Source: Clostridiales bacterium (GTDB lineage: Bacteria; Bacillota; Clostridia; Christensenellales; Borkfalkiaceae). From it: a DNA stretch of 64,000 nucleotides. This document shows, in pieces, positions 7,821-17,264 of this stretch (its first letter is position 1; every line of letters starts with the position of its first letter). Under the pieces are notes generated by a model. The model was given only the letters and a program-made list of their open reading frames with translations, did no database searches and was not told the origin of the DNA. The position numbers and the translations under genes were made by a program. The stretch spans positions 58,604 to 122,603 of the forward strand of contig SVHO01000001.1 in the NCBI GenBank assembly GCA_015055725.1, read 5' to 3'.

Positions 7821-7861
7821 AATCCCACCCTTTTGGTGATGCCTTAGTGGTGGGGTTGCTT
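7821..7861 (+). terminator. Terminator of the HprK-like/DUF1846 operon
   Basis: AATCCCACC pairs with GGTGGGGTT, then a short T-run (GCTTTTTAG). An inner CACC/GGTG hairpin in the loop could compete. Confidence 0.65.
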
Positions 7862-7955
7862 TTTAGGGAAAACTTAAAGTAAAAGGCTAAAAAAGTCGCA
7901 TTTGCGGTAAAAATTAAAAAATAATAAAAAAAATTAAAAATCAAGTCATATTCTA

Positions 7956-7983
7956 TTGACAAAAAAAATTAAGAGTATATAAT
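7956..7983 (+). promoter_or_regulatory. groESL promoter
   Basis: TTGACA (7956-7961), 16-base spacer, TATAAT (7978-7983). The start site falls at the edge of the CIRCE element. Confidence 0.85.
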
Positions 7984-7988
7984 AAATG

Positions 7989-8015
7989 TTAGCACTTAAA
8001 CCAAGAGAGTGCTAA
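7989..8015 (+). promoter_or_regulatory. CIRCE operator (HrcA binding site)
   Basis: TTAGCACTT, nine bases, GAGTGCTAA. This is the CIRCE inverted repeat with a single mismatch in the left arm, positioned between the -10 box and groES. HrcA represses chaperonin genes through this site until heat shock. hrcA itself is outside the window. Confidence 0.95.
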
Positions 8016-8031
8016 ATTTGGAGGTGTTATT

Positions 8032-8316
8032 ATGAAGGTTAAACCTTTGTTCGACAAAGTTGTTGTCGAAAGCTTAGAAATGGAAGAAAGAACTCAAAGC
8101 GGATTTATTCTCCCTTCTGCAGCACAAGAAAAACAACAAATGGCTAAAATCGTTGCAGTTGGTCCTGGCGGAATCGTTGACGGTAAAGAAATCGTTATGC
8201 AAGTTAACGTTGGGGATACCGTGCTTTATTCAAAATATGCTGGCAGTGAATTTAAGGTTGACGGCAAAGAATTGACTATTATTCGTCAAAGCGATATCTT
8301 GGCGATTGTGGAATAA
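8032..8316 (+). CDS. groES: Co-chaperonin GroES
   Basis: 94 residues, full length. It starts MKVKPLFDKVVVESLEMEER and contains the mobile loop (QSGFILPSAAQEKQQ), which contacts GroEL, and the roof segment. The heptameric lid closes the GroEL folding chamber. It is the first gene of a groES-groEL operon, with a GGAGG ribosome binding site and the CIRCE element directly upstream, so heat-shock control by HrcA is expected. Confidence 0.98.
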   Translation: MKVKPLFDKVVVESLEMEERTQSGFILPSAAQEKQQMAKIVAVGPGGIVDGKEIVMQVNVGDTVLYSKYAGSEFKVDGKELTIIRQSDILAIVE

Positions 8317-8324
8317 GGAGGTAA

Positions 8325-9956
<1,632 letters not shown>

Positions 9957-9988
9957 TAGATAGACGCCTAAAAATTGTATAAAAACGA

Positions 9989-10026
9989 CAACCCCTTTGC
10001 TTAACTTAGCAAAGGGGTTGTTTTTT
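9989..10026 (+). terminator. Terminator of groESL
   Basis: CAACCCCTTTGCT pairs with AGCAAAGGGGTTG around a 6-base loop, followed by six T. Confidence 0.92.
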
Positions 10027-10040
10027 ACTGTTTAAATAAA

Positions 10041-11465
10041 TTATAAATTGAAATATTTGTCAAATTCAGCAGGGTGGGGAATAGCCGAAAGAGCACGGCA
10101 TTCTTCACGCTTATTCTTAATAAAGTTCTTGATAAGTTCTTCGGGGAAAACACCGCCTGCGGTAAGATAATCGTGGTCTTTTTCCAAAGCGTCAAGCGCT
10201 TGTTCAAGAGAAGTGGGAAGATGAGAGAGTTTTGCTTTTTCTTCGTCGCTTAAATGGTAAAGGTTCATATCGTATGGACCCCAACCGTTTGCGTGTGGGT
10301 CGATTTTATTTATAACACCGTCAATACCTGCCATTAAAATTGCAGAATAGCAGAAATACGGGTTGCAAGTTGCGTCTGGGTTGCGAAGTTCAAAACGGCG
10401 TTTATCAGGTGATTTTGCATATGCAGGAATTCTAATAACTGCACTGCGGTTAGAAGTTGCATAGCCAACCGTCACGGGTGCTTCAAAGCCGGGGATTAAT
10501 CTCTTGAAAGAGTTGGTGCTTGGGTTAGTCAAAGCGCAAAGTGATGAGATGTGCTTTAATAAGCCACCCATAAAATAATGCGCAGTTTTGCTTAAACGAG
10601 CATATCCGTCGTCATCAGAGAACACGGGTTTGCCGTCTTTTAACAATAGCATATGAACGTGCATTCCGCTACCCGCTTCACCGTAAATAGGCTTTGGCAT
10701 AAAGGTTGCGGTTTTGCCGTATTTAAGCGCGGTGTTGTGGATAATATATTTAATCATCATAGTTGCGTCTGCCATCTTAGACATTTTGCCAAGTTGAGGT
10801 TCAATTTCAAATTGACCTGACGCCGCAACTTCGGGGTGGTGATAATTTATTTCAATACCAGCGTCTTTCATATGCATACACATTTCGCTACGGCATTCGT
10901 AAGAAACGTCAAACGGCTTTGCAATATGATAAGCTTTTTGTTTAGGCACGATAACGCCACGGCCTTCGTTTGCGCTGTTCCAGTAAGATTGAACTGCATC
11001 TATTGAAACGCCAATTTCGTTAGGCTCAACGCTCCAACCAACTTGGTCGAAAAGGTAAAATTCAAATTCAGGAAGAATAAGCATTGTGTCTGCAATTCCA
11101 GAATCTTTTAAGTATTTTTCAGCGGCAAGCACTATGTTTCTTGGGTATTGCGCAAGTGGGCGGTTTTCGGGGTTAGCAATAATCATTGCGTTGCCCGTCA
11201 TAGAAAGCGTTGCGATTTCGCAGAAGGGGTCTATAACCGCGGTGTCGGGGTCGGGGATAAACACCATATCGCTTTTTTCAACAACGGCGTATCCGTAGTT
11301 AGAAGCGTCGAAACCGATACCACTTTTCATAGTTTCTTCGGAAAAGTTTTCGGCAGGAATTGTCACGTGGCGGTATTGCCCGTTAACGTCCACCATTTTA
11401 AAGTCAACCATCTTGATATCGTTTTCTTTGATGATTGACATAACGTCAGAAATAGTTTTTGCCAT
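10041..11465 (-). CDS. glnA: Glutamine synthetase, type I
   Basis: 474 residues. GlnA ligates ammonia to glutamate using ATP. The catalytic signatures are GMHVHMLLLKDGKP (GSGMHVHM, glutamate/ATP site), KRLIPGFEAPVTVGYATSNRS and RRFELRNPDATCNPY. The length and the MNLYHLSDEE segment with a tyrosine in the position used for adenylylation in beta-type GSI make it look GSI-beta-like rather than the shorter Bacillus alpha type; whether it is adenylylated is unknown. I chose the ATG at 11465, with AAGGAG upstream, giving MAKTISDVM; an ATG 54 bases earlier has no RBS. Promoter at 11496-11524. Confidence 0.96.
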   Translation of the reverse strand: MAKTISDVMSIIKENDIKMVDFKMVDVNGQYRHVTIPAENFSEETMKSGIGFDASNYGYAVVEKSDMVFIPDPDTAVIDPFCEIATLSMTGNAMIIANPENRPLAQYPRNIVLAAEKYLKDSGIADTMLILPEFEFYLFDQVGWSVEPNEIGVSIDAVQSYWNSANEGRGVIVPKQKAYHIAKPFDVSYECRSEMCMHMKDAGIEINYHHPEVAASGQFEIEPQLGKMSKMADATMMIKYIIHNTALKYGKTATFMPKPIYGEAGSGMHVHMLLLKDGKPVFSDDDGYARLSKTAHYFMGGLLKHISSLCALTNPSTNSFKRLIPGFEAPVTVGYATSNRSAVIRIPAYAKSPDKRRFELRNPDATCNPYFCYSAILMAGIDGVINKIDPHANGWGPYDMNLYHLSDEEKAKLSHLPTSLEQALDALEKDHDYLTAGGVFPEELIKNFIKNKREECRALSAIPHPAEFDKYFNL

Positions 11466-11495
11466 AATTATCTCCTTATTGTATAAATATATTTT

Positions 11496-11524
11496 AGTAT
11501 AACAGTTTATCGCATTCAAGTCAA
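11496..11524 (-). promoter_or_regulatory. Promoter of glnA
   Basis: On the minus strand TTGACT, 17-base spacer, TATACT, ending about 30 bases before the ATG. Confidence 0.8.
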
Positions 11525-11557
11525 TCGTTTATAAAAAGTTAAAATATTAACTAAAAG

Positions 11558-11587
11558 AAAAGCCTTTGCATGAACGCAAAGGCTTTT
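11558..11587 (-). terminator. Terminator of the P-type ATPase gene
   Basis: AAAAGCCTTTGC pairs with GCAAAGGCTTTT, with a T-rich tail on the minus strand. It separates the ATPase from glnA. Confidence 0.85.
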
Positions 11588-11613
11588 AAGTTTATGAACT
11601 GATTTTTTATCGT

Positions 11614-14301
11614 TTAACGTGCGTCGTGATGATGTTTAATTATTCCTAACGCTTTTGAGATTTCCATAAATGCAATAGGCAAAAGTGAAAGTCCTAAGCC
11701 AACTAAATATAACCACCAGTCAACGAACATCATTCCGAATATTGCGTTTACGCCAGGGATTAGTAAAACGACCGCGGTGAGAGCCGTGCATACTATCAAT
11801 GAAAGATTCATTGTTTTATTGGTAAAAAATCCAACTTTAAAGAGCGAGTGAGAAGAACGCATATTTAACGCTTGAACGAGTTGACTCATTGCGAGAATCA
11901 TAAACGCCATCGTGCTACCTGCATCGTGGTTTAGCGCACCGTTTTCTTGCATTGCAACTGCGCCTATAACGTAGCCTGCAAGAGTGGTGAGTGTTAGAAG
12001 AATACCGTTAAACACGATTTTAACGCCAAGTCCACGCGCAAATAAACTTTCGTTTTTGGGGTTGGGTTTGCGGAACATAACGTCGTTTTCAACCGCTTCC
12101 ATGCCGAGTGCGATTGCCGGTAAACTGTCTGTGACAAGGTTAATCCAAAGAAGTTGAATAGGAATAAACGGATTGCCAAGACCTGAAACGTACCCTAATA
12201 TTACGGTCGAAATAAATACCACTAAAACTTCTGCAAGGTTGGTGGACAACAAAAAGCCTACCACTTTTTTGATGTTTTCAAAAATTCCGCGCCCTTCTTT
12301 TACCGCGTCAACGATAGTTGCAAAGTTGTCGTCGGTTAAGGTCATATCCGCAGCGCCTTTAGCAACGTCCGTTCCCGTGATACCCATGGCACAGCCGATA
12401 TCCGCCGCTTTTAATGCAGGCGCGTCGTTAACGCCGTCACCCGTCATAGAAACAACTTGACCTTTCTTTTGCCAAGCCTTAACTATGCGGATTTTATTTT
12501 CGGGTGAAACGCGCGCGTAAACGGAAATGTTTTCAACTTCACGGTCTAACTCTTCGTCGCTCATAGCATCAAGGTCAGCACCCGTTATAGCCTTATCACC
12601 GTCTAAAAGAATACCGAGTTCTTTTGCTATTGCCGAAGCGGTTGCAACGTGGTCACCAGTTATCATAACGGGTTTAATGCCTGCTTGCCTGCAAACCTTA
12701 ACTGCTTCTTTTGCTTCGGGGCGGGGTGGGTCAATCATACCCACTAAGCCCATAAACGTTAAGCCGTTTTCAAGAGTTTCCGTCGTAAGTTTTTCGGGCA
12801 ATTCGTCAATTTCTTTATAAGCGACTGCGAGAACGCGAAGTGCAGAATAACTCATCTCTTCGTTCATCTGTTTTGCTTTAACGAAGTCACCTTTAACGCA
12901 ACGTTTTTCCATAACGTCTACCGCGCCCTTAACTATAACTATCTTTTTGCCGTCAATAAGGTTTACGGTTGACATAAGTTTTCTATCCGAGTCGAAGGGA
13001 AGTTCTGCAATGCGTGGATAATCTTTATTTAGTTGCTCTTTAGTGTTGCCGTTTTTGTGAGACGCTAAAACGATAGCCGTTTCAGTTGGGTCGCCTATGT
13101 GGGTTTCTTTGCCGTTATCAAAAACAACCGAGCCGTCACAACAAAGAGTGCCGTATGATAAAAGTTTTTTAATTTTGTCAGAGCAGTTTTCGCTTATTTG
13201 TTCGAGTTGTTCTTCGCCGTCGAAATATGCTTTAACCAAGGTCATACGGTTCATAGTAAGCGTGCCTGTTTTGTCTGAACAAATTATAGACGAACTACCA
13301 AGCGTTTCAACCGCGGGAAGTCTTCTGATGATAGCGTTCTTTTTAACCATACGTTGAACGCCGATAGAAAGAACGATTGTCACAACTGCGGGTAAGCCTT
13401 CTGGAATTGCCGAAACAGCCAAAGATATTGCGGACATAAAACCGTTAATGATATTGTCAAAACCAAATCCGTCTCTTACGAGTTGAACGAGGAACATAAC
13501 GAAACATATTCCAAGAATAAGAATACCGAGCATACTGCCGAGTTTTGCAAGTTTTTCTTGTAAAGGAGTTTTATTTTCTTCTTCGTTTGCAAGAATACCT
13601 GCGATTTTACCCATTTCGGTTTGCATACCCGTTGCGGTGACAACTGCTATTGCCGTGCCGTAAGTGATAGAGCAACCTGAAAAGACCATATTCGTTCTAT
13701 CGCCGATAGGCGCTTTTTCTTTAACTTCTGCATCAGCAAATTTTTCAGAAGGAACGGATTCACCCGTAAGAGCCGATTCTTCAGATTTTAAGTTTACGCT
13801 TTTTAAAAGTCTAGCGTCTGCAGGAACGAAATCACCTGCTTCAAGTTTAATGATGTCGCCGGGGACTAATTCTGACGACATAATGATTTTTTCCACGCCG
13901 TCACGAATAACCCTTGCGTGTGGGGCGGACATATTTTTAAGTGCGTCAAGCGCTTTTTCCGCTTTGCTTTCCTGAACAACACCCATTACGGCGTTAATTA
14001 TAACGATTGCAAGGATAAGGAAAGGTTCAATCATTTCAACCAAATCAAAATGGTTGTTTGCAACCGTGTTATAAATTGCAATTCCCAAAGAAACGGCAGC
14101 AGCAATTAAAAGGATAATTATCATTGCGTCCTTAAACTGCTCGAAGAAACGTTGAAGAGTGGTTTTCTTCTTTTTTTCTTGCAATTTGTTTTCGCCAAAT
14201 TTAGCCCTGCGCTCTAAGACTTGTTCGTTAGTTAAGCCTAAGTCGCCGTTCACGCCTAATTCGGCAAGAAGAGTTTGCTGGTTTACGCTGTGTGGTGTCA
14301 C
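11614..14301 (-). CDS. P2-type cation-transporting ATPase, probable Mn2+/Ca2+ exporter
   Basis: 895 residues with the full P2A plan. It has an N-terminal cation-ATPase domain, TGESVPSEK in the actuator domain, the phosphorylated Asp in CSDKTGTL at about residue 343, TGDGVND at about 618-625, and a C-terminal block of six membrane spans. PEGLPAVVTIVLSIGVQ in M4 is the PEGL ion-binding motif of Ca2+ pumps, and NLVTDSLPAIALGME (M6) is typical too. By homology alone it would be called a Ca2+ ATPase, but a yybP-ykoY Mn2+ riboswitch upstream argues for Mn2+ export, as shown for Lactococcus YoaB. The start is GTG with AAGGAG 8 bases upstream. Confidence 0.93.
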   Translation of the reverse strand: MTPHSVNQQTLLAELGVNGDLGLTNEQVLERRAKFGENKLQEKKKKTTLQRFFEQFKDAMIIILLIAAAVSLGIAIYNTVANNHFDLVEMIEPFLILAIVIINAVMGVVQESKAEKALDALKNMSAPHARVIRDGVEKIIMSSELVPGDIIKLEAGDFVPADARLLKSVNLKSEESALTGESVPSEKFADAEVKEKAPIGDRTNMVFSGCSITYGTAIAVVTATGMQTEMGKIAGILANEEENKTPLQEKLAKLGSMLGILILGICFVMFLVQLVRDGFGFDNIINGFMSAISLAVSAIPEGLPAVVTIVLSIGVQRMVKKNAIIRRLPAVETLGSSSIICSDKTGTLTMNRMTLVKAYFDGEEQLEQISENCSDKIKKLLSYGTLCCDGSVVFDNGKETHIGDPTETAIVLASHKNGNTKEQLNKDYPRIAELPFDSDRKLMSTVNLIDGKKIVIVKGAVDVMEKRCVKGDFVKAKQMNEEMSYSALRVLAVAYKEIDELPEKLTTETLENGLTFMGLVGMIDPPRPEAKEAVKVCRQAGIKPVMITGDHVATASAIAKELGILLDGDKAITGADLDAMSDEELDREVENISVYARVSPENKIRIVKAWQKKGQVVSMTGDGVNDAPALKAADIGCAMGITGTDVAKGAADMTLTDDNFATIVDAVKEGRGIFENIKKVVGFLLSTNLAEVLVVFISTVILGYVSGLGNPFIPIQLLWINLVTDSLPAIALGMEAVENDVMFRKPNPKNESLFARGLGVKIVFNGILLTLTTLAGYVIGAVAMQENGALNHDAGSTMAFMILAMSQLVQALNMRSSHSLFKVGFFTNKTMNLSLIVCTALTAVVLLIPGVNAIFGMMFVDWWLYLVGLGLSLLPIAFMEISKALGIIKHHHDAR

Positions 14302-14335
14302 TTTTTTTACTCCTTTATATAAATATAATTTTGTT

Positions 14336-14369
14336 ATTAAAAAACCAAGTGTTTTAGGCTACACTTGGT
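14336..14369 (-). terminator. Riboswitch-controlled terminator upstream of the P-type ATPase
   Basis: On the minus strand ACCAAGTGT pairs with ACACTTGGT, followed by six T. It lies between the Mn2+ aptamer and the GTG start, so it is the expression platform: it must be prevented from forming for the ATPase to be made. Confidence 0.9.
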
Positions 14370-14409
14370 CGTTTATCTTTTAAACTACGTATAGCCAACA
14401 TTAGTTATA

Positions 14410-14493
14410 CGCAAGTCTCGTAAATTAAAACAAGCCAGACCTTTCGGCCATGATGTTGACTTGTTCCGCTTTCGCGGTTACTACTCCCTTACG
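14410..14493 (-). ncRNA. yybP-ykoY Mn2+ riboswitch aptamer
   Basis: Read on the minus strand. P1 is CGTAAG paired with CTTGCG (one G-U). L1 contains the conserved GGGAGTAG. P2 is CCGC-GAAA-GCGG. P3 is AACAAG paired with CTTGTT, enclosing a small GGCC-GAAA-GGTC hairpin. L3 carries the conserved CGAGACTTGCG. This layout follows the characterised Lactococcus riboswitch (GGGGAGUAG in L1, GCAAGACC-type L3), in which Mn2+ bridges L1 and L3. Mn2+ binding stabilises the aptamer and disrupts the downstream terminator, turning on exporters. Confidence 0.93.
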
Positions 14494-14503
14494 GATTAAA
14501 ATT

Positions 14504-14533
14504 ATTTTATCATTAAATCACCCGTAATGTCAA
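14504..14533 (-). promoter_or_regulatory. Promoter of the Mn2+ riboswitch-ATPase transcript
   Basis: On the minus strand TTGACA, 18-base spacer, TAAAAT, with the aptamer starting about 11 bases downstream. Confidence 0.78.
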
Positions 14534-14599
14534 CAAATTTTGTAAATTCTTCGTTATACTTTTTTAAATAAATATTTTGTTTTGACGCCTGTTATTTAA

Positions 14600-14628
14600 T
14601 TGACAATATTCGATAAGGGTATTATAAT
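14600..14628 (+). promoter_or_regulatory. Promoter of the isc operon
   Basis: TTGACA (14600-14605), 17-base spacer, TATAAT (14623-14628). Confidence 0.9.
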
Positions 14629-14631
14629 ACT

Positions 14632-14656
14632 AATTGCAACCAAATCAGTTGCAATT
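14632..14656 (+). promoter_or_regulatory. Rrf2-type operator over the transcription start
   Basis: Perfect inverted repeat AATTGCAAC, seven bases, GTTGCAATT, starting three bases after the -10 box. A repressor here would block RNA polymerase, so autoregulation by the adjacent Rrf2 protein is the simplest reading. Because it would be transcribed, an RNA hairpin is the alternative. Confidence 0.75.
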
Positions 14657-14666
14657 AAGGTGAAAA

Positions 14667-15068
14667 ATGAAGTTATCGTCAAAAACGCATTACGGGTTGA
14701 TTGCCTGCCATATTCTTGCAAAGAGTTATCCAGACGGGCAAGTGTCGGCAAGCGCGTTAGAATCACACATATCCGTTTCGGGCAAATATCTTGAAAAGAT
14801 TATGCGCATGCTTTCTAAGCGCGATATCGTTTCGGCGAATCGCGGGGCAAGTGGCGGGTATTACTTGTCGCGTGCGCCCAAAGATATTTCGATAGGTGAA
14901 ATTGTTAGGGCGTTAGAGGACGATATGGAAATTATAGAGTGCGTTAAGGACGGGGGGAAGTGCAAATGCTGTCCGTCAAGCGGTGTATGGAAAAGGCTTT
15001 ATAAGGGTATAAACGACTTGCTTGATTCTATGACTTTGCAAGAAATGATAGACGGCAAACTACATTGA
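14667..15068 (+). CDS. iscR: Rrf2-family transcriptional regulator (IscR-like)
   Basis: 133 residues. The N-terminal winged helix MKLSSKTHYGLIACHILA, SGKYLEKIMRMLSKRDIV and GASGGYYLSR are Rrf2 hallmarks. The Cys cluster ECVKDGGKCKCC in the C-terminal half is where IscR-type proteins coordinate a [2Fe-2S] cluster, so it probably senses Fe-S status and represses this operon when loaded. Four Cys are present where IscR uses three. iscS starts 12 bases after its stop. CymR, the cysteine-metabolism Rrf2 protein of Firmicutes, is the alternative, but it lacks such a cluster. Confidence 0.88.
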   Translation: MKLSSKTHYGLIACHILAKSYPDGQVSASALESHISVSGKYLEKIMRMLSKRDIVSANRGASGGYYLSRAPKDISIGEIVRALEDDMEIIECVKDGGKCKCCPSSGVWKRLYKGINDLLDSMTLQEMIDGKLH

Positions 15069-15079
15069 GAGGAAAACTT

Positions 15080-16267
15080 ATGGATAAAAAACAAATTTAT
15101 TTCGACCACGCGGCGACCACGCCTTTATGTAAAGAGGCACTTGATGAAATGTTGCCGTATTTTACTCAAATTTTCGGCAACCCAAACAGTCAACACGCTT
15201 ACGGAAGACAAGCGGTTGACGCGGTTGATAAGGCAAGGGATTCTATTGCTAAAATTATAAACTGCAAGCCCAACGAATTATATTTTACTTCGGGCGGAAC
15301 TGAAAGTGATAACTGGGCGTTGCGCGGTATTGCAAATGCCTATAAGCAAAAGGGAAAGCATATCGTAATTAGCCCTATTGAACACGCGGCAATGCTCGCA
15401 ACGGCAAACGCGCTTAAAAAAGACGGGTTTGAAATTGAGTTTATGAAGGTTGACGAATACGGTGTGGTTGACCTTGAACATTTAAAAAGCATAGTTCGTG
15501 ATGATACCATTTTCGTTGGCTGTATGCTCGCAAATAACGAAGTGGGAACTATTGAACCGATTAAAGAAATCGCAAAAATAGCACACGAACACGGCGCAGT
15601 TTGTTTTACAGACGCCGTTCAAGCGGCGGGCGTTCTTAAAACGGACGTTAAAGAACTAGGCGTTGATATGATGAGTATGAGTTCTCATAAAATATACGGG
15701 CCTAAAGGGGTTGGCGCGCTTTATATTCGCAACGGATTAAAAACGCAAAGCATAATAACGGGAGGTCATCAAGAAAGAATGAAGCGTGGCGGAACAACCA
15801 ACGTTCCAGGCATTGTGGGTTTTGCTAAAGCGTTTGAAATTGCAGAGAGAGATAGGGAAAAGAATTTTGAATACGTGTCTTCTTTGCGCGATAGATTTAT
15901 TGATAGAGTTTTAGCCGAAGTGCCGTTCGTTAAACTTAATGGGCCTAGAGAAAATAGATTGCCTGCAAACGCAGATTTTTCGTTTAAGTTTATAGAAGGG
16001 GAATCAATTTTATTTAGTTTAGACTTAGCGGGCATATCCGTTTCATCTGGTTCGGCTTGTTCTTCGGGTTCGTTAGAACCGTCACACGTGTTGCTTGCGT
16101 TAGGGCTACCAGAAGAACTTGCACACGGCTCAATAAGATTTTCATTTGGCAAACATAACACCGTTGAAGAAGTTGATTATGCGGTGGAAACGATAAAAGA
16201 GGCAGTTCAAAGATTACGCGAAATGTCGCCTTTATTCAAAGCAGAAGGAGAAATAAAATATGTATAA
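15080..16267 (+). CDS. iscS: Cysteine desulfurase IscS/NifS
   Basis: 395 residues, a fold-type I PLP enzyme that removes sulfur from cysteine and passes it to a scaffold. The start YFDHAATTPL, the PLP lysine in SSHKIYGPKGVGALYI, and the mobile active-site Cys in SSGSACSSGS near residue 325 are all present. ATG 15080 is chosen because GAGGAA precedes it; a TTG at 15065 overlaps the iscR stop. The coding region overlaps iscU by 8 bases, so the scaffold is translationally coupled. Confidence 0.96.
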   Translation: MDKKQIYFDHAATTPLCKEALDEMLPYFTQIFGNPNSQHAYGRQAVDAVDKARDSIAKIINCKPNELYFTSGGTESDNWALRGIANAYKQKGKHIVISPIEHAAMLATANALKKDGFEIEFMKVDEYGVVDLEHLKSIVRDDTIFVGCMLANNEVGTIEPIKEIAKIAHEHGAVCFTDAVQAAGVLKTDVKELGVDMMSMSSHKIYGPKGVGALYIRNGLKTQSIITGGHQERMKRGGTTNVPGIVGFAKAFEIAERDREKNFEYVSSLRDRFIDRVLAEVPFVKLNGPRENRLPANADFSFKFIEGESILFSLDLAGISVSSGSACSSGSLEPSHVLLALGLPEELAHGSIRFSFGKHNTVEEVDYAVETIKEAVQRLREMSPLFKAEGEIKYV

Positions 16268-16631
16268 CGAAAAAGTAATGGACGTTTTTAAGAATCCCAA
16301 AAACGTGGGTGAAATAGAAAATGCAGACGGCGTTGGAACTGTTGGAAACGCTTCTTGCGGTGATATTATGCAAATATCTCTTAAAATAGAAAACGATATC
16401 ATCGTCGACGCTAAGTTTAAAACTTTCGGTTGCGCGGCTGCTATCGCAACGAGTTCAACCGCTACCGAAATGGTTAAGGGTATGACGGTTGAAGAAGCGC
16501 TTAAACTAACCAATAGACGCGTGGTTGAAGCGCTTGGCGGACTTCCCGCACAAAAACTTCACTGCTCGGTGCTTGCAGAAGAAGCAATAAAGAAAGCCAT
16601 TGAAGATTACCAAAGCAAAAAACAAGCATAA
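16260..16631 (+). CDS. iscU: Fe-S cluster scaffold IscU/NifU-like
   Basis: 123 residues. The three cluster-ligand cysteines are in NASCGD (about residue 33), FGCAAA (about 59) and HCSVLAEEA (about 101). The protein assembles [2Fe-2S] clusters on sulfur delivered by IscS and passes them to apo-proteins. It completes a short Rrf2-iscS-iscU operon. mnmA, often next in clostridial versions, is absent, and the transcript ends at 16642-16668. Confidence 0.95.
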   Translation: MYNEKVMDVFKNPKNVGEIENADGVGTVGNASCGDIMQISLKIENDIIVDAKFKTFGCAAAIATSSTATEMVKGMTVEEALKLTNRRVVEALGGLPAQKLHCSVLAEEAIKKAIEDYQSKKQA

Positions 16632-16641
16632 AAACACATGT

Positions 16642-16668
16642 AAAAAGCGTTCGTTTGAACGCTTTTTT
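16642..16668 (+). terminator. Terminator of the isc operon
   Basis: AAAAAGCGTTC pairs with GAACGCTTTTT around GTTT, ending in T's. Confidence 0.9.
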
Positions 16669-16715
16669 GCTATAAATAAAATTTATTATTTTGGTCATAG
16701 AATTTAAGTCATTAA

Positions 16716-17072
16716 TCAAATGTGAATATCTTTTGGTATATTCGGATATCTTTTCCAAAAGTCGTATATTTCATCAACAACTACTTTATATTTGTTTACT
16801 ACGTCAGCATGGTCTTTGTTGATAATATTTGCGAGAGTATCAACTAATTCGCCTAACTTTTCGTTGTCAATTTTTTTATCGCCGATATCTTTTTTTACAT
16901 ACTCTATTAGCGTATTCCTATAATAATCATAAATTTCTTGATAAACACTATCGTCAAGTAATTCAATATGTAGGCGTAAATAACGGTGCACCCAAGTAAA
17001 CATATCTTTTCTGCCCTTCTTTTCCCAATAACGCTCAAAACGACGTGCATTTAATTTTTCTGAGATTTTCAT
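16716..17072 (-). CDS. Small all-alpha hypothetical protein, target of the divergent XRE regulator
   Basis: 118 residues, highly charged, predicted mostly alpha-helical, no signal peptide or membrane span. I recognise no family. It begins MKISEKLNARRFERYWEKKG with AAAAGGTGA upstream. Its promoter (17148-17176, minus) is flanked by two perfect TCGTGGAA-type palindromes, so the XRE protein encoded divergently is probably its regulator. Size and context resemble small regulated accessory modules (phage, toxin-antitoxin or stress genes), but nothing in the sequence proves such a role. Confidence 0.65.
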   Translation of the reverse strand: MKISEKLNARRFERYWEKKGRKDMFTWVHRYLRLHIELLDDSVYQEIYDYYRNTLIEYVKKDIGDKKIDNEKLGELVDTLANIINKDHADVVNKYKVVVDEIYDFWKRYPNIPKDIHI

Positions 17073-17129
17073 ACATTCACCTTTTAAATTATAATCTTCT
17101 CTTGTTTCCTTGTCAAAATTTATTATTTT

Positions 17130-17145
17130 TCGTGGAAAACCACGA
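17130..17145. promoter_or_regulatory. Operator A of the XRE system
   Basis: TCGTGG-AAAA-CCACGA. It abuts the -10 box of the minus-strand promoter, at the start of that transcript. Confidence 0.8.
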
Positions 17146-17147
17146 TT

Positions 17148-17176
17148 ATTATATCATAAATTTAAAAGCATGTCAA
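17148..17176 (-). promoter_or_regulatory. Promoter of the 118-residue hypothetical gene
   Basis: On the minus strand TTGACA, 17-base spacer, TATAAT, a consensus promoter. Operators A and B lie immediately on either side. Confidence 0.85.
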
Positions 17177-17178
17177 TT

Positions 17179-17194
17179 TCGTGGAATTCCACGA
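17179..17194. promoter_or_regulatory. Operator B of the XRE system
   Basis: TCGTGGAATTCCACGA, a perfect 16-base palindrome directly upstream of the minus-strand -35 box. It lies about 20 bases before the weak plus-strand -10. Confidence 0.85.
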
Positions 17195-17225
17195 GATAAT
17201 ATTTTTTACAATTCATATAATAATT

Positions 17226-17255
17226 TCGTGGAACGGCGTTAAGTAGTTCCGTGAA
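17226..17255. promoter_or_regulatory. Operator C (imperfect) upstream of the XRE gene
   Basis: TCGTGGAAC is followed after 11 bases by GTTCCGTGA, a diverged copy. It lies just after a TATAAT (about 17216) that is the best -10 box for the XRE gene and just before its ribosome binding site, so it could give weaker autorepression. Confidence 0.6.
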
Positions 17256-17264
17256 GGGGATTGT

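Noticed and set aside
7348..7962. 204-codon open frame on the minus strand
   Set aside because: It lies antisense to the DUF1846 gene, has no recognisable motif and its sequence pattern mirrors the plus-strand codons.
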